This document shows, piece by piece, positions 36,875 through 47,029 of a DNA stretch of 64,000 nt. The position numbers and the translations under genes were made by a program. Source of the DNA: Vesta saturnalis (lineage: Eukaryota; Arthropoda; Insecta; Coleoptera; Lampyridae). Within the stretch, counting starts at the first letter, position 1. Every line of letters starts with the position of its first letter. The notes under the pieces were generated by a model. That model searched no databases. It was given only the letters and a program-made list of their open reading frames with translations, and was not told the DNA's origin. Where the stretch lies: positions 4,876,501 through 4,940,500 of the forward strand of contig JARFJB010000534.1 in the NCBI GenBank assembly GCA_036346205.1, written 5' to 3'.

Positions 36875-37190
36875 CGATATTTTTAAGAAAAGTGATAATA
36901 CACTGGCAAATCAACAGACGGATAAAGGCAAAGAGTTTGTGGTGGACAGTATATTATTACTTTCCTTAAAAATATCGATGAATGCTCTAGCCCAAGCTCT
37001 CTTGCTAAGGTTGGTATGTAGTTGTATCCACTATTGTGCTTATTTAAAGTTCGCATATCGCAAAGATTCGCTTGCCACAGCTCGTAAATGTGACTCACAA
37101 TATATCTATTGCGAGGAAACCTTTCTGACTGGTTTATGGATCGTATAAGCTTCCTGATCGTGCAACCAATTTTTCACCTCACCATATTTA
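36875..37190 (-). pseudogene. Polinton integrase (rve type), N-terminal part
   Basis: The minus-strand reading has a KNWLHDQEAYTIHKPVRK block, then after a one-base frameshift FPRNRYIVSH, then YELWQANLCDM...HNSGYNYI. In Polinton integrases the strand written here as WQANLCDM carries the first catalytic Asp (usually WQ.DL.DM). The reading stops at the inner edge of the left TIR, so the rest of the D,D(35)E core is lost. Retroviral-type integrases insert these elements and create the 6-bp duplication. It is the last minus-strand gene before the TIR. Confidence 0.6.
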
Positions 37191-37198
37191 CCATTTAC

Positions 37199-37768
37199 TT
37201 ATAGTCTTCTTCTTCGAGAGGATCTTCTCGGTGCTTCTCTCGATTGACTATCGGCATCGTAATTCTCACCTATAGTTGTGAAGGTCGGTTCAATGTTAGG
37301 TGATACAGCGGCATTACTTCTTCGAGTATTTCCGATAAACCCTCCTCGTATATTTATTTCTTTAATGTACGTCGCAATCTGTCGCCAACCGTGTGGGTTT
37401 GTAGTTTTTCGCTGTCTTAACGTTTCGTGAACCAGATCGATAATGTTGGAATGAGGGATGATTTCACCTTTTATTGTGACAGTAACCCTTTTATCACAAA
37501 ATACGTACATCACCGCTCTTATTCAGTATATGCAAGAAATCAGTACCTTTCTTCCTGTGTGAAACAGGCAGTGTTGATACTATTTCGTCGTCTGCCAGAC
37601 CTTTGTGTTTCGGCAAATCTCTAATATATTATCATCATCACCGCTGATTGTTGTATTAGCGGGTTGACGTAACTGATTGGAAAAGTGTAGATATCTTTGA
37701 AGAATCTGCTGCCATTTGTCATGGTTGGTCATTTTAGCTTTTAAAACTTTATCCATGTCATTACCCAA
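37199..37768 (-). pseudogene. Conserved Polinton protein of unknown function
   Basis: Two islands: HDKWQQILQRYLHFSNQLR with GDDDNILE (37580-37768), and VTVTIKGEIIPHSNIIDLVHE...GWRQIATYIKEINI with a basic RRSSRRRRL end (37199-37513). Between them the frame is broken, although a partial match continues. Proteins with this organisation, a helical N-terminal part followed by a G..I.GSNI.DL.. block, are common in insect Polinton-like repeats as I remember them, and I know of no assigned function. It sits between the pX-like gene and the integrase on the same strand. Confidence 0.5.
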
Positions 37769-37896
37769 CTACCTTAATATGTTACATTATTTTAAGTTTT
37801 ACCTTAATATGTTGTTTTGCATGATACCTGGCGCTTACAGACGCTGTAAAAAATCCATAGGTAGAATAATCATCTTCTTCAGATTGTGATCCACAG

Positions 37897-38220
37897 TTAT
37901 TGAAACAAATTCCCCAGAATTCCTTCAAGTAATGGTCCTAACAGATGTGGTAGAGATGCGCCGCCCTTCTGCATGAGAAACTGCTTCCTATTTATAGATT
38001 TTTGTGCTAAACGTCTTAAAGTGTGCTTATGTTGAGAGAGTCGTTGCTTCTGATCAGCTAACAGAGGTACACGACTCTTTAAAATGTTATGTGCTCACTC
38101 TCAAACCAATTTCACCTGCTTACTATCCAGATATTTCAATAAAGCGTCACGCTGAGCTTTACTTAATCTGGCTAATGCGTGCAGGATATCGGTGTTTTGG
38201 ATTAAAGCATCAACCATCAT
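37897..38220 (-). pseudogene. pX-like small protein of Polinton/adintovirus type
   Basis: The minus-strand frame of about 108 codons starts at tandem ATGs (38220/38217). It has an N-terminal helix (HALARLSKAQRDALLKYL), a basic middle (ADQKQRLSQHKHTLRRLAQK), and a Gly/Leu-rich hydrophobic end (GGASLPHLLGPLLEGILGN). Small basic proteins with a hydrophobic C-terminus of this layout occur in Polintons and adintoviruses and are compared with adenovirus pX. Two TGA codons separated by one Glu codon interrupt it in the middle (about 38100). It lies just downstream of the ATPase remnant, across the TA microsatellite. The family call is moderate. Confidence 0.5.
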
Positions 38221-38264
38221 ATATCATGTAATCTTTATGACTATCAGGCTTAAACCCTTTTTCG

Positions 38265-38265
<1 letters not shown>

Positions 38266-38323
<58 letters not shown>
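38266..38323. repeat. (TA)n microsatellite
   Basis: Uninterrupted TA tract of about 58 bp between the ATPase and pX-like remnants. Confidence 0.95.
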
Positions 38324-38324
<1 letters not shown>

Positions 38325-38911
38325 TTGGCAAATACCTTGAGGCCCGTATATGTTTGTTCTATAGCGTAGGACATCCGGTACATTCTGCTTTAAATCGAAC
38401 AGTAACTATCCGTGCGGATTAGAAGTAGCATCTTGGTACGCAGCCTCTAAAAATTTCAGATTGACAGGTGAAATAGGCCTTGCTAAATGCTGTATCTGTG
38501 CCTTGTCACGTGTGTTCTTAAACAAGATTATGTAATGAGCGTTGAGAGCTGTCCACGTCCTTGACGAAATATGTTTTGCGTTAAGAAAAACACGCTTAGA
38601 TTTCTGTGATGACAACCCTTGGTAAAAATATCAACCACCGAACCGTTAGTCTCGCGCACTAGATCGTTAATTATTATTAAGACCGGTTTTTTACCGTCAA
38701 ACTGCTCCATATCAGGTAATCCTTTCTGAAATTCCACTGAGAAATCTTTGAATAATGGTTGCCATTCTCTGTAAAACTAGATAATTCTTTCAAAAGGTGT
38801 ATCGCAGACAGTTTCGATATTTTTTATAAAATCAATGATAAAATACGATTTCCCACAACCCGATGGCCCCGATACTATTGCTGATAAGGAATGCTCAAAT
38901 TGATCTTCCAT
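38325..38911 (-). pseudogene. Polinton packaging ATPase (A32/FtsK-HerA type)
   Basis: Minus-strand start at an ATG at 38911. The Walker A motif is GPSGCGKS, followed by FIIDFIKNIE, then the Walker B-like strand KKPVLIIINDLVRE, then CHHRNLSVFFLTQNIF (sensor-like region) and LNAHYIILFKNTRDKAQI...LARPISPVN...FLEAAYQDATSNPHG. This series is the signature of the genome-packaging ATPase shared by Polintons, adintoviruses and virophages. Lesions are an in-frame TAG at 38777-38779, a frameshift near 38560, and a TAG after NPHG, past which the reading LLFDLKQN continues to the TA tract. The relative order ATPase, pX-like, integrase is on one strand. Confidence 0.75.
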
Positions 38912-39425
38912 CTCGAAACACTAATCGATACTAAAGAGTATTCCGTTATCATCACGACTTAAATGCTAGATGAAAAATCTGCAATCACAGGTATATTCTA
39001 TCTGTCGTGCTTATCTTTTAATATCAAAATAAAGATAATCCTATTATTGTTGTTTAAATATTTACTAAAAGCCAACACGTACTTTTATATCGTGCATTAA
39101 TAATAATAGTTTGATGTACTCGTATATCTACGGTAATATCATTGAGCTTTTTATTATTATTATTCGTTTAATTTTTTTTTAAGTAATTTGTGTGTGTACA
39201 ATATAAAAATTACAGTTGAAGGCCTGATTTTTTTATAAAATCAAGGTGACATTTGTGTGTATGTATGTTGTACATAGTAAACATCGTTTTATATAAATTC
39301 GTATATGTAAGGTGGCTCTAAGTAGTCTGCGAAAAGGCAAAGTTAAATACGAGTTGCAGTAAGTGTGATAGAGATAATTAGCTTTGTATATTTACATTCT
39401 ACAAATTACTTAACGATGATGGGAG

Positions 39426-39712
39426 AAGGAAAGGAAAGGAAAGGCATACATACATATATTACGTATATATGTATTGTGGGAGTAAGGATGGGTGTGGTCA
39501 GAATAAGATCGGAAGGAACGTAGTTAGGGTTCTGAGCGGGAAAATACTACCCCAGCACACATGGTGTGCATATACGCAGTGACCATGCCGCTACATGTGT
39601 ACGAGGAAAAGCCCCTGAAAAAACCTCATACAACGTAGACGGTAACGGGAATCGAACCGACTACCTTCCGAATGCTAAGCAGGTCGTATCACTTCTACAC
39701 TAACAGCTCGGT
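39426..39712 (-). mobile_element. tRNA-derived SINE, copy 2, inside the Polinton-1 right TIR
   Basis: Reverse-strand copy of the SINE at 23182-23566. The head ACCGAGCTGTTAGTGTAG, the TTAGCAT loop and a clean B box GGTTCGATTCC are visible, and the 3' tail consists of CTTTCC repeats. It interrupts the right TIR: the left TIR reads continuously across the equivalent point (about 36745). GATGATGG on both sides may be the target duplication. It is shorter than copy 1 by about 90 bp at the 3' end. Confidence 0.82.
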
Positions 39713-40636
39713 GATGATGGCTAATAGCCAGGTTTATATCAATTATTCATAAGTAAAAACACAAAACAAGTTCTTATAGTTGTCTTGCAAGTTAGGATTA
39801 GGGCCCCTTCTTAGAAAAATTCAAATTTCCCGCGCAAGTCCAGATCCAACACCAACCACTTTCGCAATCCAAACCTGTTTTTCAAGGTAAACAACAGTTT
39901 GGGCCTCCATTCAATTGCACGAAGGGGACCTCGACAAGGGGCGCGTAAGAGCGAGTTGTCTTACGAGAGTCTCCTTATTATTAAAAACAATTTCAAATTT
40001 CTCAAGGTAAACCAGTTTCTCAAGGTAAACAACTTTCTCCAGGTAAACCAGTTTCTCAAGGTAAAAAATACAACTTCCACGTGGGCGTCATTGGAAATTT
40101 CCATGGTCAAAAGTGGGCGGGGCTTGTAACGTCACAAAAAAAGAGTGGAGGGGATGGTGCCTACCTTCTACTATGGTGTATTTGTATATTAACGTACTAC
40201 AATCTAAACGTTTCAACAACACTTCGTCACAATTCTGTGATATTTAAAAATTGAAACATAAACATAAACCTGCTATTAACATAACAGTTTGATGAACGTA
40301 TAAACTATGGAATATAATTTTGTAAACAACAACTAGATCTTTAACTGTAAGTGTTACTGAAACGTTTAGATTGTTATACATTAATATACAAATACACCAT
40401 TGAAAAATCCAAGAAAGATAAGTATTTTAATATGTGTAATAATGGTGATAGTTTACATTTTCATACTTTTGCGACTAGATTACTTGAAAAAATTTGAAAG
40501 CTGTGTAGGTTAACAAGTGCTTCTGGTAGTCCTATATGTCACAAAAGTTGACACGTATCTACGATTTTGCTATAATAGCCGTATGCGCAATTTCAAAACT
40601 CCAACTCAAACGGTCTAACCGCTATCGTGTTTACAT

Positions 40637-40705
40637 ACACACGCGCACGCACGCACTCACGTACGCACGCACGCAGTCTCGCACGCACGCACGTACACAC
40701 GCACG
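40637..40705 (+). repeat. (ACGC)n-type microsatellite
   Basis: Imperfect ACGC/ACGT/CACG repeats. The ORF across it is a repeat artefact. Confidence 0.85.
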
Positions 40706-40799
40706 CTTTTATACTTGCCAAAGGGTAATAAATCGTCACTGGCGTTAATGTGTTTAATTTATGTCATTTTAATTAATAATTTAAACATATATTATACAG

Positions 40800-41945
40800 A
40801 GTGTAGAAGAATGTAAATTGGCCTCGCTTAGTACAAGTTAAAATTTTTACTGTGGATTGATGATGCGATTGAGCCAACTAAGTATCCCGAAGTGGTATTA
40901 AAGAATGTAATTCAGCAGTACAATAGCTATTGTAATACCGATAGTACAAAGAAAGAATTTAAATGATACTTGTATGCTCAAGCGACTGTATATCAGACGT
41001 TAAGGACGGGTAATTTATAAGACTAATCGCTCTGCTTTGAATGCGGTAAACGATATAGGGAGCGTATTGGAAATGCAGAGGTGGTAATTATAGTCTAGAT
41101 GAGGTCGGATGTTGACCTTATACAGCAGAAAGATACTTACAACATGAACCATTCATACAACAGATTTAATACCTTGAATTGAAATAGAAAGTGGACTTGG
41201 CAAAGCAAAGAGTTGGGATAGTAGTTGAAGAAATGAGATCATTCATGTATGACCGAAAAAGTATAGTAGTTATTACTGGTACCTGTGGCATTCCCGCATT
41301 CGTCTTTTATCGAAAAAATTGTAAACCCGATTGATGAGCGCATTGATTAACCCAAAAGAGGTGAGTTTTCCAAGTAAATACTTATGCCAAACTTGGTCAA
41401 ATACTTCGAGATATCTAAAGCGACTATTTCACCGGATTGTTCTAACGTGGGTCACACATGAAAGAAGATTACCTATTGAACAACTCTGCCTTAATCCATA
41501 TTGGTAATTTGTTACATTTAAGGAAAGAAAGTAATTACTGATTGGTGGCTTTTTCCACTACTTTAGATTAAATGGAATTGATGACAATTTTTTGGCTCTT
41601 TTTTAGGAATAGGATGAACTTTTCTAATCGGTCTGATAAAAGAAATTCTCCAAAACATATACAGCTTAGGCAAGACTGGTACTAGTTCGGGGGAACATTT
41701 CTTGAAGGCAATAGCTGGGATATCTTCTGGCCCAATCGCCTTGTTGCGATCATTTGATCTTTTCGGGAATCATTAAGATACGAGTTTGATGCCATTAGCC
41801 ACCAAGACGTATCAAAGGTTATAATAATGGCTTTGGTTAAAGGCCAAAATTTACGGACATCCAAAGGTATTCTGTTTAGTGGTTTCAATCTTCGTTGCAA
41901 ATTCTTTACACTTTTCGCCAGCAAATTAATGTCAGCAAATTTGAT
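40800..41945 (-). pseudogene. Jockey/I-group-like LINE, decayed fragment K
   Basis: The minus-strand match runs from the endonuclease-RT linker (RKFWPLTKAI near 41830-41855) through the RT (motif A near 41400-41430, palm near 41250-41300) to the thumb region at about 40800, aligning with about 60130-61830 of copy E with some deletions. The last 150-200 bp of the family, including the A tail, are missing on the left. Many frameshifts. The right boundary is about 40 bp from the start of Polinton 2. Confidence 0.7.
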
Positions 41946-42129
41946 GCTAGTTATTATTCTTTCCTCAATATAACTCCTATATTAGTAGAAGGGGACACCT
42001 TAACACATCTGGCAACACTGCTTTTTTACGTCACAAGACCGCCCACGTGGGGGACCGGATTTTATACCCTTATTTTTTACTCGCTTACGTGTAGGACGTA
42101 TTTTTTCACCCCTATTTTTACACATACAT

Positions 42130-42361
42130 GTGTGAGACCGTATTTTCAACCCGTTTTCATCCCTAATTTTACATACACCTACGTGGGAGACCTCATTTCC
42201 AACCCTTTTTTATCCCTAATTATTTTTCTATATACCCTCATGTGAGGCCGTATTTTCAACCATTTTTCATCCCTAATTTTACATACACCTACGTGGAAGA
42301 CCTCATTTCCAACCCTTTTTTATCCCTAATTATTTTTTATATACCCTCATGTGAGACCGTT
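42130..42361 (+). repeat. 110-bp tandem repeat in left arm of Polinton 2
   Basis: Two units, marked by ACATACACCTACGTGG at 42171 and 42281, exactly 110 bp apart. The same duplication is seen inverted in the right arm (about 46640-46870). Confidence 0.85.
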
Positions 42362-42679
42362 TTTTCAAAACCTTACGGTTGTATTAAGGACCTTTTGACG
42401 GCCTAGGACTTTTTTGTGGTTGCTAACGTGAGGACTGTATTTATGGGGTGGGAGCTGGTCCTGGCTTGGCTTAGGGGTGGGGGCTGAACTGGGGGGCTAG
42501 GGGTGTATGTAGAGCTAGGGTTGGAGTTTAGAACTGTATTTAGGGGTGTGGTCTGGGGCTTCATCTAGAGGTAGGGTTGTTTTCTGGTAATTATCTTCAG
42601 CCTTAATTAAGGTCCTTTTGGTAGTTTTAGTCCAGGAGGTTAGGCAATTGTGCTCTTTTAAAATGTATCTTGTAAGACA

Positions 42680-42682
<3 letters not shown>

Positions 42683-42763
<81 letters not shown>

Positions 42764-43430
42764 ACACGCACACGCACACGCACACGCACACGCACACGCA
42801 CACGCAAACACGCAAATACCAAAACCTGCAAACACGAAAAACGAAAACATGCAAACACACCAAACGAAAAACCCAAAACATGCAAACACACAGACACGCA
42901 AAACGAAAACACGAAAACACACAAAACGAAAACACGTAAACACGAAACCACACAAAATGGAAACACGAGAAATGGTAGACATGAAAAACGAAAACCAAGA
43001 TTTCGCTAACACGAAAATAGCAAACACGAAAAATGAAAACATGCAAACACACCAAACGAAAAACCCAAAACATGCAAACACACAGACGCGCAAAACGAAA
43101 ACACGAAAACACACAAAACGAAAACACGTAAACACACAAAATGGAAACACGACAAATGGCAGACATGAAAAACGAAAACCAAGATTTCGCTAACACGAAA
43201 ATAGCAAACACGAAAAACGAAAATCAAAAATTTACAAATACGAAAAACGCAAACACAAAATGGAAACACGAAAAATGGCCGACACGAAAGACGAAAGCTA
43301 AGATTTCGCTAACACGAAAATAGCAAACACGAAACAACGAAAACCAAAATTTTATAAACACGAAAAACGAAAACAGAGTTGCAGTATGAATCAGGATAGG
43401 GCATTGGCGTCTATAAATAAAATAATTCTA
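42683..43430 (+). repeat. (CT)n(CA)n(CACACG)n microsatellite and Polinton minisatellite
   Basis: CT tract 42683-42710, CA tract 42711-42762, CACACG units to about 42806, then a degenerate array of short units such as AACACGAAAA and CGAAAACAC. A block of about 180 bp (around 42830-43010) is duplicated at about 43020-43195. The right arm (about 45890-46324) holds a shorter version. The long ORFs on both strands here are repeat artefacts. Confidence 0.9.
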
Positions 43431-43444
43431 TCTGTTTATCTGTT

Positions 43445-44807
43445 TTATTCCTTATATCCAAATGGAAGAGTATCAAAGTTCTCAATTCTCCGCCGCTTAG
43501 AATAACTTATTCTACACTGTTTAGATTCAGGTCTACTTAACACATTGTAACAACTATCTCTAACTATTTTTCTGTCATTATACACGAAAAGAGAGTCTTT
43601 ACTATTACTAATCACCATATCTTTCATTGCATCAAAGTTTATAACTCGTGAGTTTTTATAGTTTACACTTTACACACTGATTTAATTGTCTGTTCACTGG
43701 TTGAAAACACATTATAACTATAGTTTTTCGGTTCAGCACTAACAAATTCGGCTATATAGCTTCCTTCATCGTACGCTTCCAGCTCGTCGGTCATCTGGCC
43801 AAGGAAATCTCCGCAAGCAGGATTCCAGTCGTCGGGTTTTGCGATAAATATAACACTGTCTGTGTCATAATACAGAACGCGGCGGTCTAGTTTCTCCAGG
43901 TAACTATATAGCTCTAAACGTGCATGAGCTGTCGTGTATGCGGCTATGGACACATTAATTGTTTTTTGTGGCTCACCCTCACCTTCAGGTCTATCCTAAT
44001 TCACCATTACAACATTATCGTTAATAGGGGTAATAGATTGTACCTGAACCAATGGATCGGTAAACAATTTGAAAAAAATTCTCGCGCTGACCAAACTTAC
44101 CCCAAAAAGAATTCAGCATAAGTTTGGCCAGGTACCTTAAACCGGGATTTTTCTTAATATTATCCGTGTCTAATTGAATCCCCTCTTTCTCATAATACTC
44201 TGTCCCGTACTGTACTTTCTCGATTTCTGACGCGCAGTGGCTAGGCCACCCTGAACATTCCTGCTTAAGTTTCAGGAAATTATCTATGTATCCGCTAAAT
44301 AACCCTCCCTGTTTCGTGGCTTTATTATAAGTGGTTACCTCATACTCCCAAACTTCGAAAACATCAAGGACTATATAGTTTTTAGAGATAGCCTTACGCA
44401 GTTCGTCAGCTACAAACGTTCCAACGAAACTGCGCTCGGTCTCATTATGTCTACATTCCCCTTGATTTAAATCAGTACTGCACGTCCTACACAGCACAAA
44501 CATCAACTTGCCAATGCATTTTTAAAGGTAAAACAGGATGGTAGAGATTAGAGGGCGGCAGTACTCGACATTTAACTAAACCCTCCACCGTGTCCAATGA
44601 AATGTTCTTACAAACTAACCCTACGTGAATTTTCGGATGACCTACAGGGTATTTACAGTATTTATTTACATCAGGGTATAATGAGCACACGTCATAATAC
44701 ATAATTTTCTCGTTAACTCCGTCACATCGATGATAAAGCTTGCTAGCATTAGTGCGACCTCCGTAAAAAGCGTTGCGTGGGTTTAAAGGTTCGTCATCTT
44801 GAAGGGC
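43445..44807 (-). pseudogene. Polinton DNA polymerase B, C-terminal half (left arm and centre)
   Basis: The minus-strand reading from the single-copy centre outwards starts with EPLNPRNAFYGGRTNA (about 44745-44790). Motif A is YYDVCSLYPD (about 44670-44700), motif B is KLMLNSFWGKFGQ (about 44090-44130), motif C is YYDTDSVIF (about 43850-43880), and a C-terminal block ends in LPFGYKE. This is the protein-primed type-B polymerase of Polintons (DNA_pol_B_2). The N-terminal exonuclease and priming domains are absent. A frameshift near 44050 and a TAG near 44000 break it, and further changes of frame occur before the C-terminal block. The polymerase would replicate excised element DNA. Confidence 0.85.
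44458..44807. other. Single-copy centre (loop) of the Polinton-2 palindrome
   Basis: The only part of the element without an inverted partner. It encodes the motif A region of the polymerase on the minus strand. Both arm junctions lie next to a GGGNAATGTAG sequence, which may reflect short homology used when the foldback formed. Confidence 0.8.
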
Positions 44808-45820
44808 AATGTAGACATAATGAGACCGAGCGCAGTTTCGTTGGAACGTTTGTAGCTGACGAACTGCGTAAGGCTATCTCTAAAAACTATATAGTCCTTG
44901 ATGTTTTCGAAGTTTGGGAGTATGAGGTAACCACTTATAATAAAGCCACGAAACAGTGAGGGTTATTTAGCGGATACATAGATAATTTCCTGAAACTTAA
45001 GCAGAAATGTTCAGGGTGGCCTAGCCACTGCGCGTCAGAAATCGAGAAAGTACAGTACGGGACAGAGTATTATGAGAAAGAGGGGATTCAATTAGACACG
45101 GATAATATTAAGAAAAATCCCGGTTTAAGGTACCTGGCCAAACTTATGCTGAATTCTTTTTGGGGTAAGTTTGGTCAGCGCGAGAATTTTTTTCAAATTG
45201 TTTACCGATCCATTGGTTCAGGTACAATCTATTACCCCTATTAACGATAATGTTGTAATGGTGAATTAGGATAGACCTGAAGGTGAGGGTGAGCCACAAA
45301 AAACAATTAATGTGTCCATAGCCGCATACACGACAGCTCATGCACGTTTAGAGCTATATAGTTACCTGGAGAAACTAGACCGCCGCGTTCTGTATTATGA
45401 CACAGACAGTGTTATATTTATCGCAAAACCCGACGACTGGAATCCTGCTTGCGGAGATTTCCTTGGCCAGATGACCGACGAGCTGGAAGCGTACGGTGAA
45501 GGAAGCTATATAGCCGAATTTGTTAGTGCTGAACCGAAAAACTATAGTTATAATGTGTTTTCAACCAGTGAACAGACAATTAAATCAGTATGTAAAGTGT
45601 AAACTATAAAAACTCACGAGTTATAAACTTTGATGCAATGAAAGATATGGTGATTAGTAATAGTAAAGACTCTCTTTTCGTGTATAATGACAGAAAAATA
45701 GTTAGAGATAGTTGTTACAATGTGTTAAGTAGACCTGAATCTAAACAGTGTAGAATAAGTTATTCTAAGCGGCGGAGAATTGAGAACTTTGATACTCTTC
45801 CATTTGGATATAAGGAATAA
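44808..45820 (+). pseudogene. Polinton DNA polymerase B, 3' portion duplicated in right arm
   Basis: Inverted copy of 43445-44457, exactly the same length (1013 bp). It encodes the part from CRHNETERSFVGTFV to the C-terminus, including motif B and the YYDTDS motif C but not motif A. It shares the frameshift and the TAG seen in the left arm. By eye I find only three differences in this stretch: a new stop where the left arm has Gly (KQGG), Glu to Lys, and Asp to Gly. It therefore derives from an already broken gene, or the two arms were homogenised afterwards. Confidence 0.85.
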
Positions 45821-47029
45821 AACAGATAAACAGATAGAATTATTTTATTTATAGACGCCAATGCCCTATCCTGATTCATACTGCAACTCTGTTTTCGTTT
45901 TTCGTGTTTATAAAATTTTGGTTTTCGTTGTTTCGTGTTTGCTATTTTCGTGTTAGCGAAATCTTAGCTTTCGTCTTTCGTGTCGGCCATTTTTAGTGTT
46001 TCCATTTTGTGTGTTTGCGTTTTTCGTATTTGTAAATTTTTGATTTTCGTTTTTCGTGTTTGCTATTTTCGTGTTAGCGAAATCTTGGTTTTCGTTTTTC
46101 ATGTCTACCATTTCTCGTGTTTCCATTTTGTGTGTTTTCGTGTTTACGTGTTTCCGTTTTGTGTGTTTTCGTTTTGCATGTCTGGGTGTTTGCATGTTTT
46201 GGGTTTTTCGTTTGGTGTGTTTGCATGTTTTCGTTTTTCGTGTTTGCAGGTTTTGGTATTTGCGTGTTTTCGTTTGCGTGTGCGTGTGCGCGCGCGTGTG
46301 TGTGTGTGTGAGAGAGAGAGAGACTGTGTCTTACAAGATACATTTTAAAAGAGCACAATTGCCTAACCTCCTGGGCTAAAACTACCAAAAGGACCTTAAT
46401 TAAGGCTGAAGATAATTACCAGAAAACAACCCTACCTCTAGATGCAGCCCCAGACCACACCCCTAAATACAGTTCTAAACTCCAACCCTAGCTCTACATA
46501 CACCCCTAGCCCCCCAGTTCAGCCCCCACCCCTAAGCCAAGCCAGGACCAGCTCCCACCCCATAAATACAGTCCTCACTTTAGCAACCACAAAAAAGTCC
46601 TAGCCGTCAAAACGTCCTTAATACAACCGTAAGGTTATGAAAAAACGGTCTCACATGAGGGTATATAAAAAATAATTAGGGATAAAAAAGGGTTGGAAAT
46701 GAGGTCTCCCACGTAGGTGTATGTAAAATTAGGGATGAAAAAGGGTTGAAAATACGGTCTTACATGAGTGTATATAAAAAAATAATTAGGGATAAAAAAG
46801 GGTTGGAAATGAGGTCTCCCACGTAGGTGTATGTAAAATTAGGGATGAAAACGAGTTGAAAATACGGTCTCACACGTGTATGTGTAAAAATAGGGGTGAA
46901 AAAACACGTCCTAAACGTAAGCGAGTAAAAAATAAGGGTATAAAATCCGGTCCCCCACGTGGGCGGTCTTGTGACGTAAAAAAAGCAGTGTTGCCAGATG
47001 TGTTAAGGTGTCCCCCTTCTACTTATATT

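Larger units (their letters stand above)
35476..40172 (-). mobile_element. Maverick/Polinton 1, 4.7-kb internal-deletion derivative
   Basis: Begins AGTAGAAGG and ends CCTTCTACT, the AGT...ACT ends typical of Polintons, with flanking hexamers GTGGTG (35470-35475) and ATGGTG (40173-40178). A 6-bp duplication is the Polinton length. The terminal inverted repeats are about 0.9-1.4 kb (35476 to about 36870, and about 39295 to 40172). The left one has about 700 bp with no counterpart, and the right one holds a SINE. On the minus strand the interior keeps parts of a packaging ATPase, a pX-like protein, a conserved Polinton protein and an integrase. Complete Polintons are 15-20 kb, so most genes, including the polymerase, are gone. 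Confidence 0.85.
35350..40540. mobile_element. Palindromic MITE-like element interrupted by Polinton 1
   Basis: About 35350-35475 plus 40173 to about 40225 (left arm, split) matches the reverse complement of about 40350-40540 (right arm). Shared landmarks are ATTAAAATACTT, GGTTTTTTAGTGGTG/GGATTTTTCAATGGTG, TGGTGTATTTGTATATTAA and AATCTAAACGTTTCA. The match running through both sides of the Polinton shows that the Polinton landed in the left arm. Without it the element would be about 0.5 kb, with arms of roughly 180 bp. No coding capacity. Outer ends and target duplication not resolved. Confidence 0.6.
41984..47023. mobile_element. Maverick/Polinton 2: palindromic foldback derivative (5040 bp)
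   Basis: Begins AGTAGAAGG and ends CCTTCTACT, flanked by a perfect 6-bp duplication, TATATT (41978-41983 and 47024-47029). The terminal inverted repeats are 41984-44457 (2474 bp) and 44808-47023 (2216 bp), leaving a single-copy centre of only about 350 bp. The arms differ in length mainly by microsatellite and minisatellite expansion in the left one. Each arm carries the 3' half of a type-B DNA polymerase gene, pointing outwards. The termini and duplication match the integrase chemistry of Polintons, so the palindrome was inserted as a unit. It is non-autonomous: no integrase, ATPase or capsid gene is visible. Confidence 0.88.

Noticed and set aside
36868..36980. Hairpin of AATCGATATTTTTAAG with its inverse about 90 bp away
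   Set aside because: One isolated pair at the inner TIR edge. It may be regulatory in the Polinton but has no supporting context.
42515..43269. Long ORFs on both strands through the CA/CT and CGAAAACAC arrays
   Set aside because: They translate simple repeats (Cys-Val or Thr-His runs). They exist in several frames on both strands and have no family signature.
41984..47023. Assembly artefact as the source of the 5-kb palindrome
   Set aside because: Arms differ in length and in point changes, the ends are canonical Polinton ends, and TATATT flanks both sides. A single-molecule foldback artefact would not create these. It cannot be fully excluded without reads.
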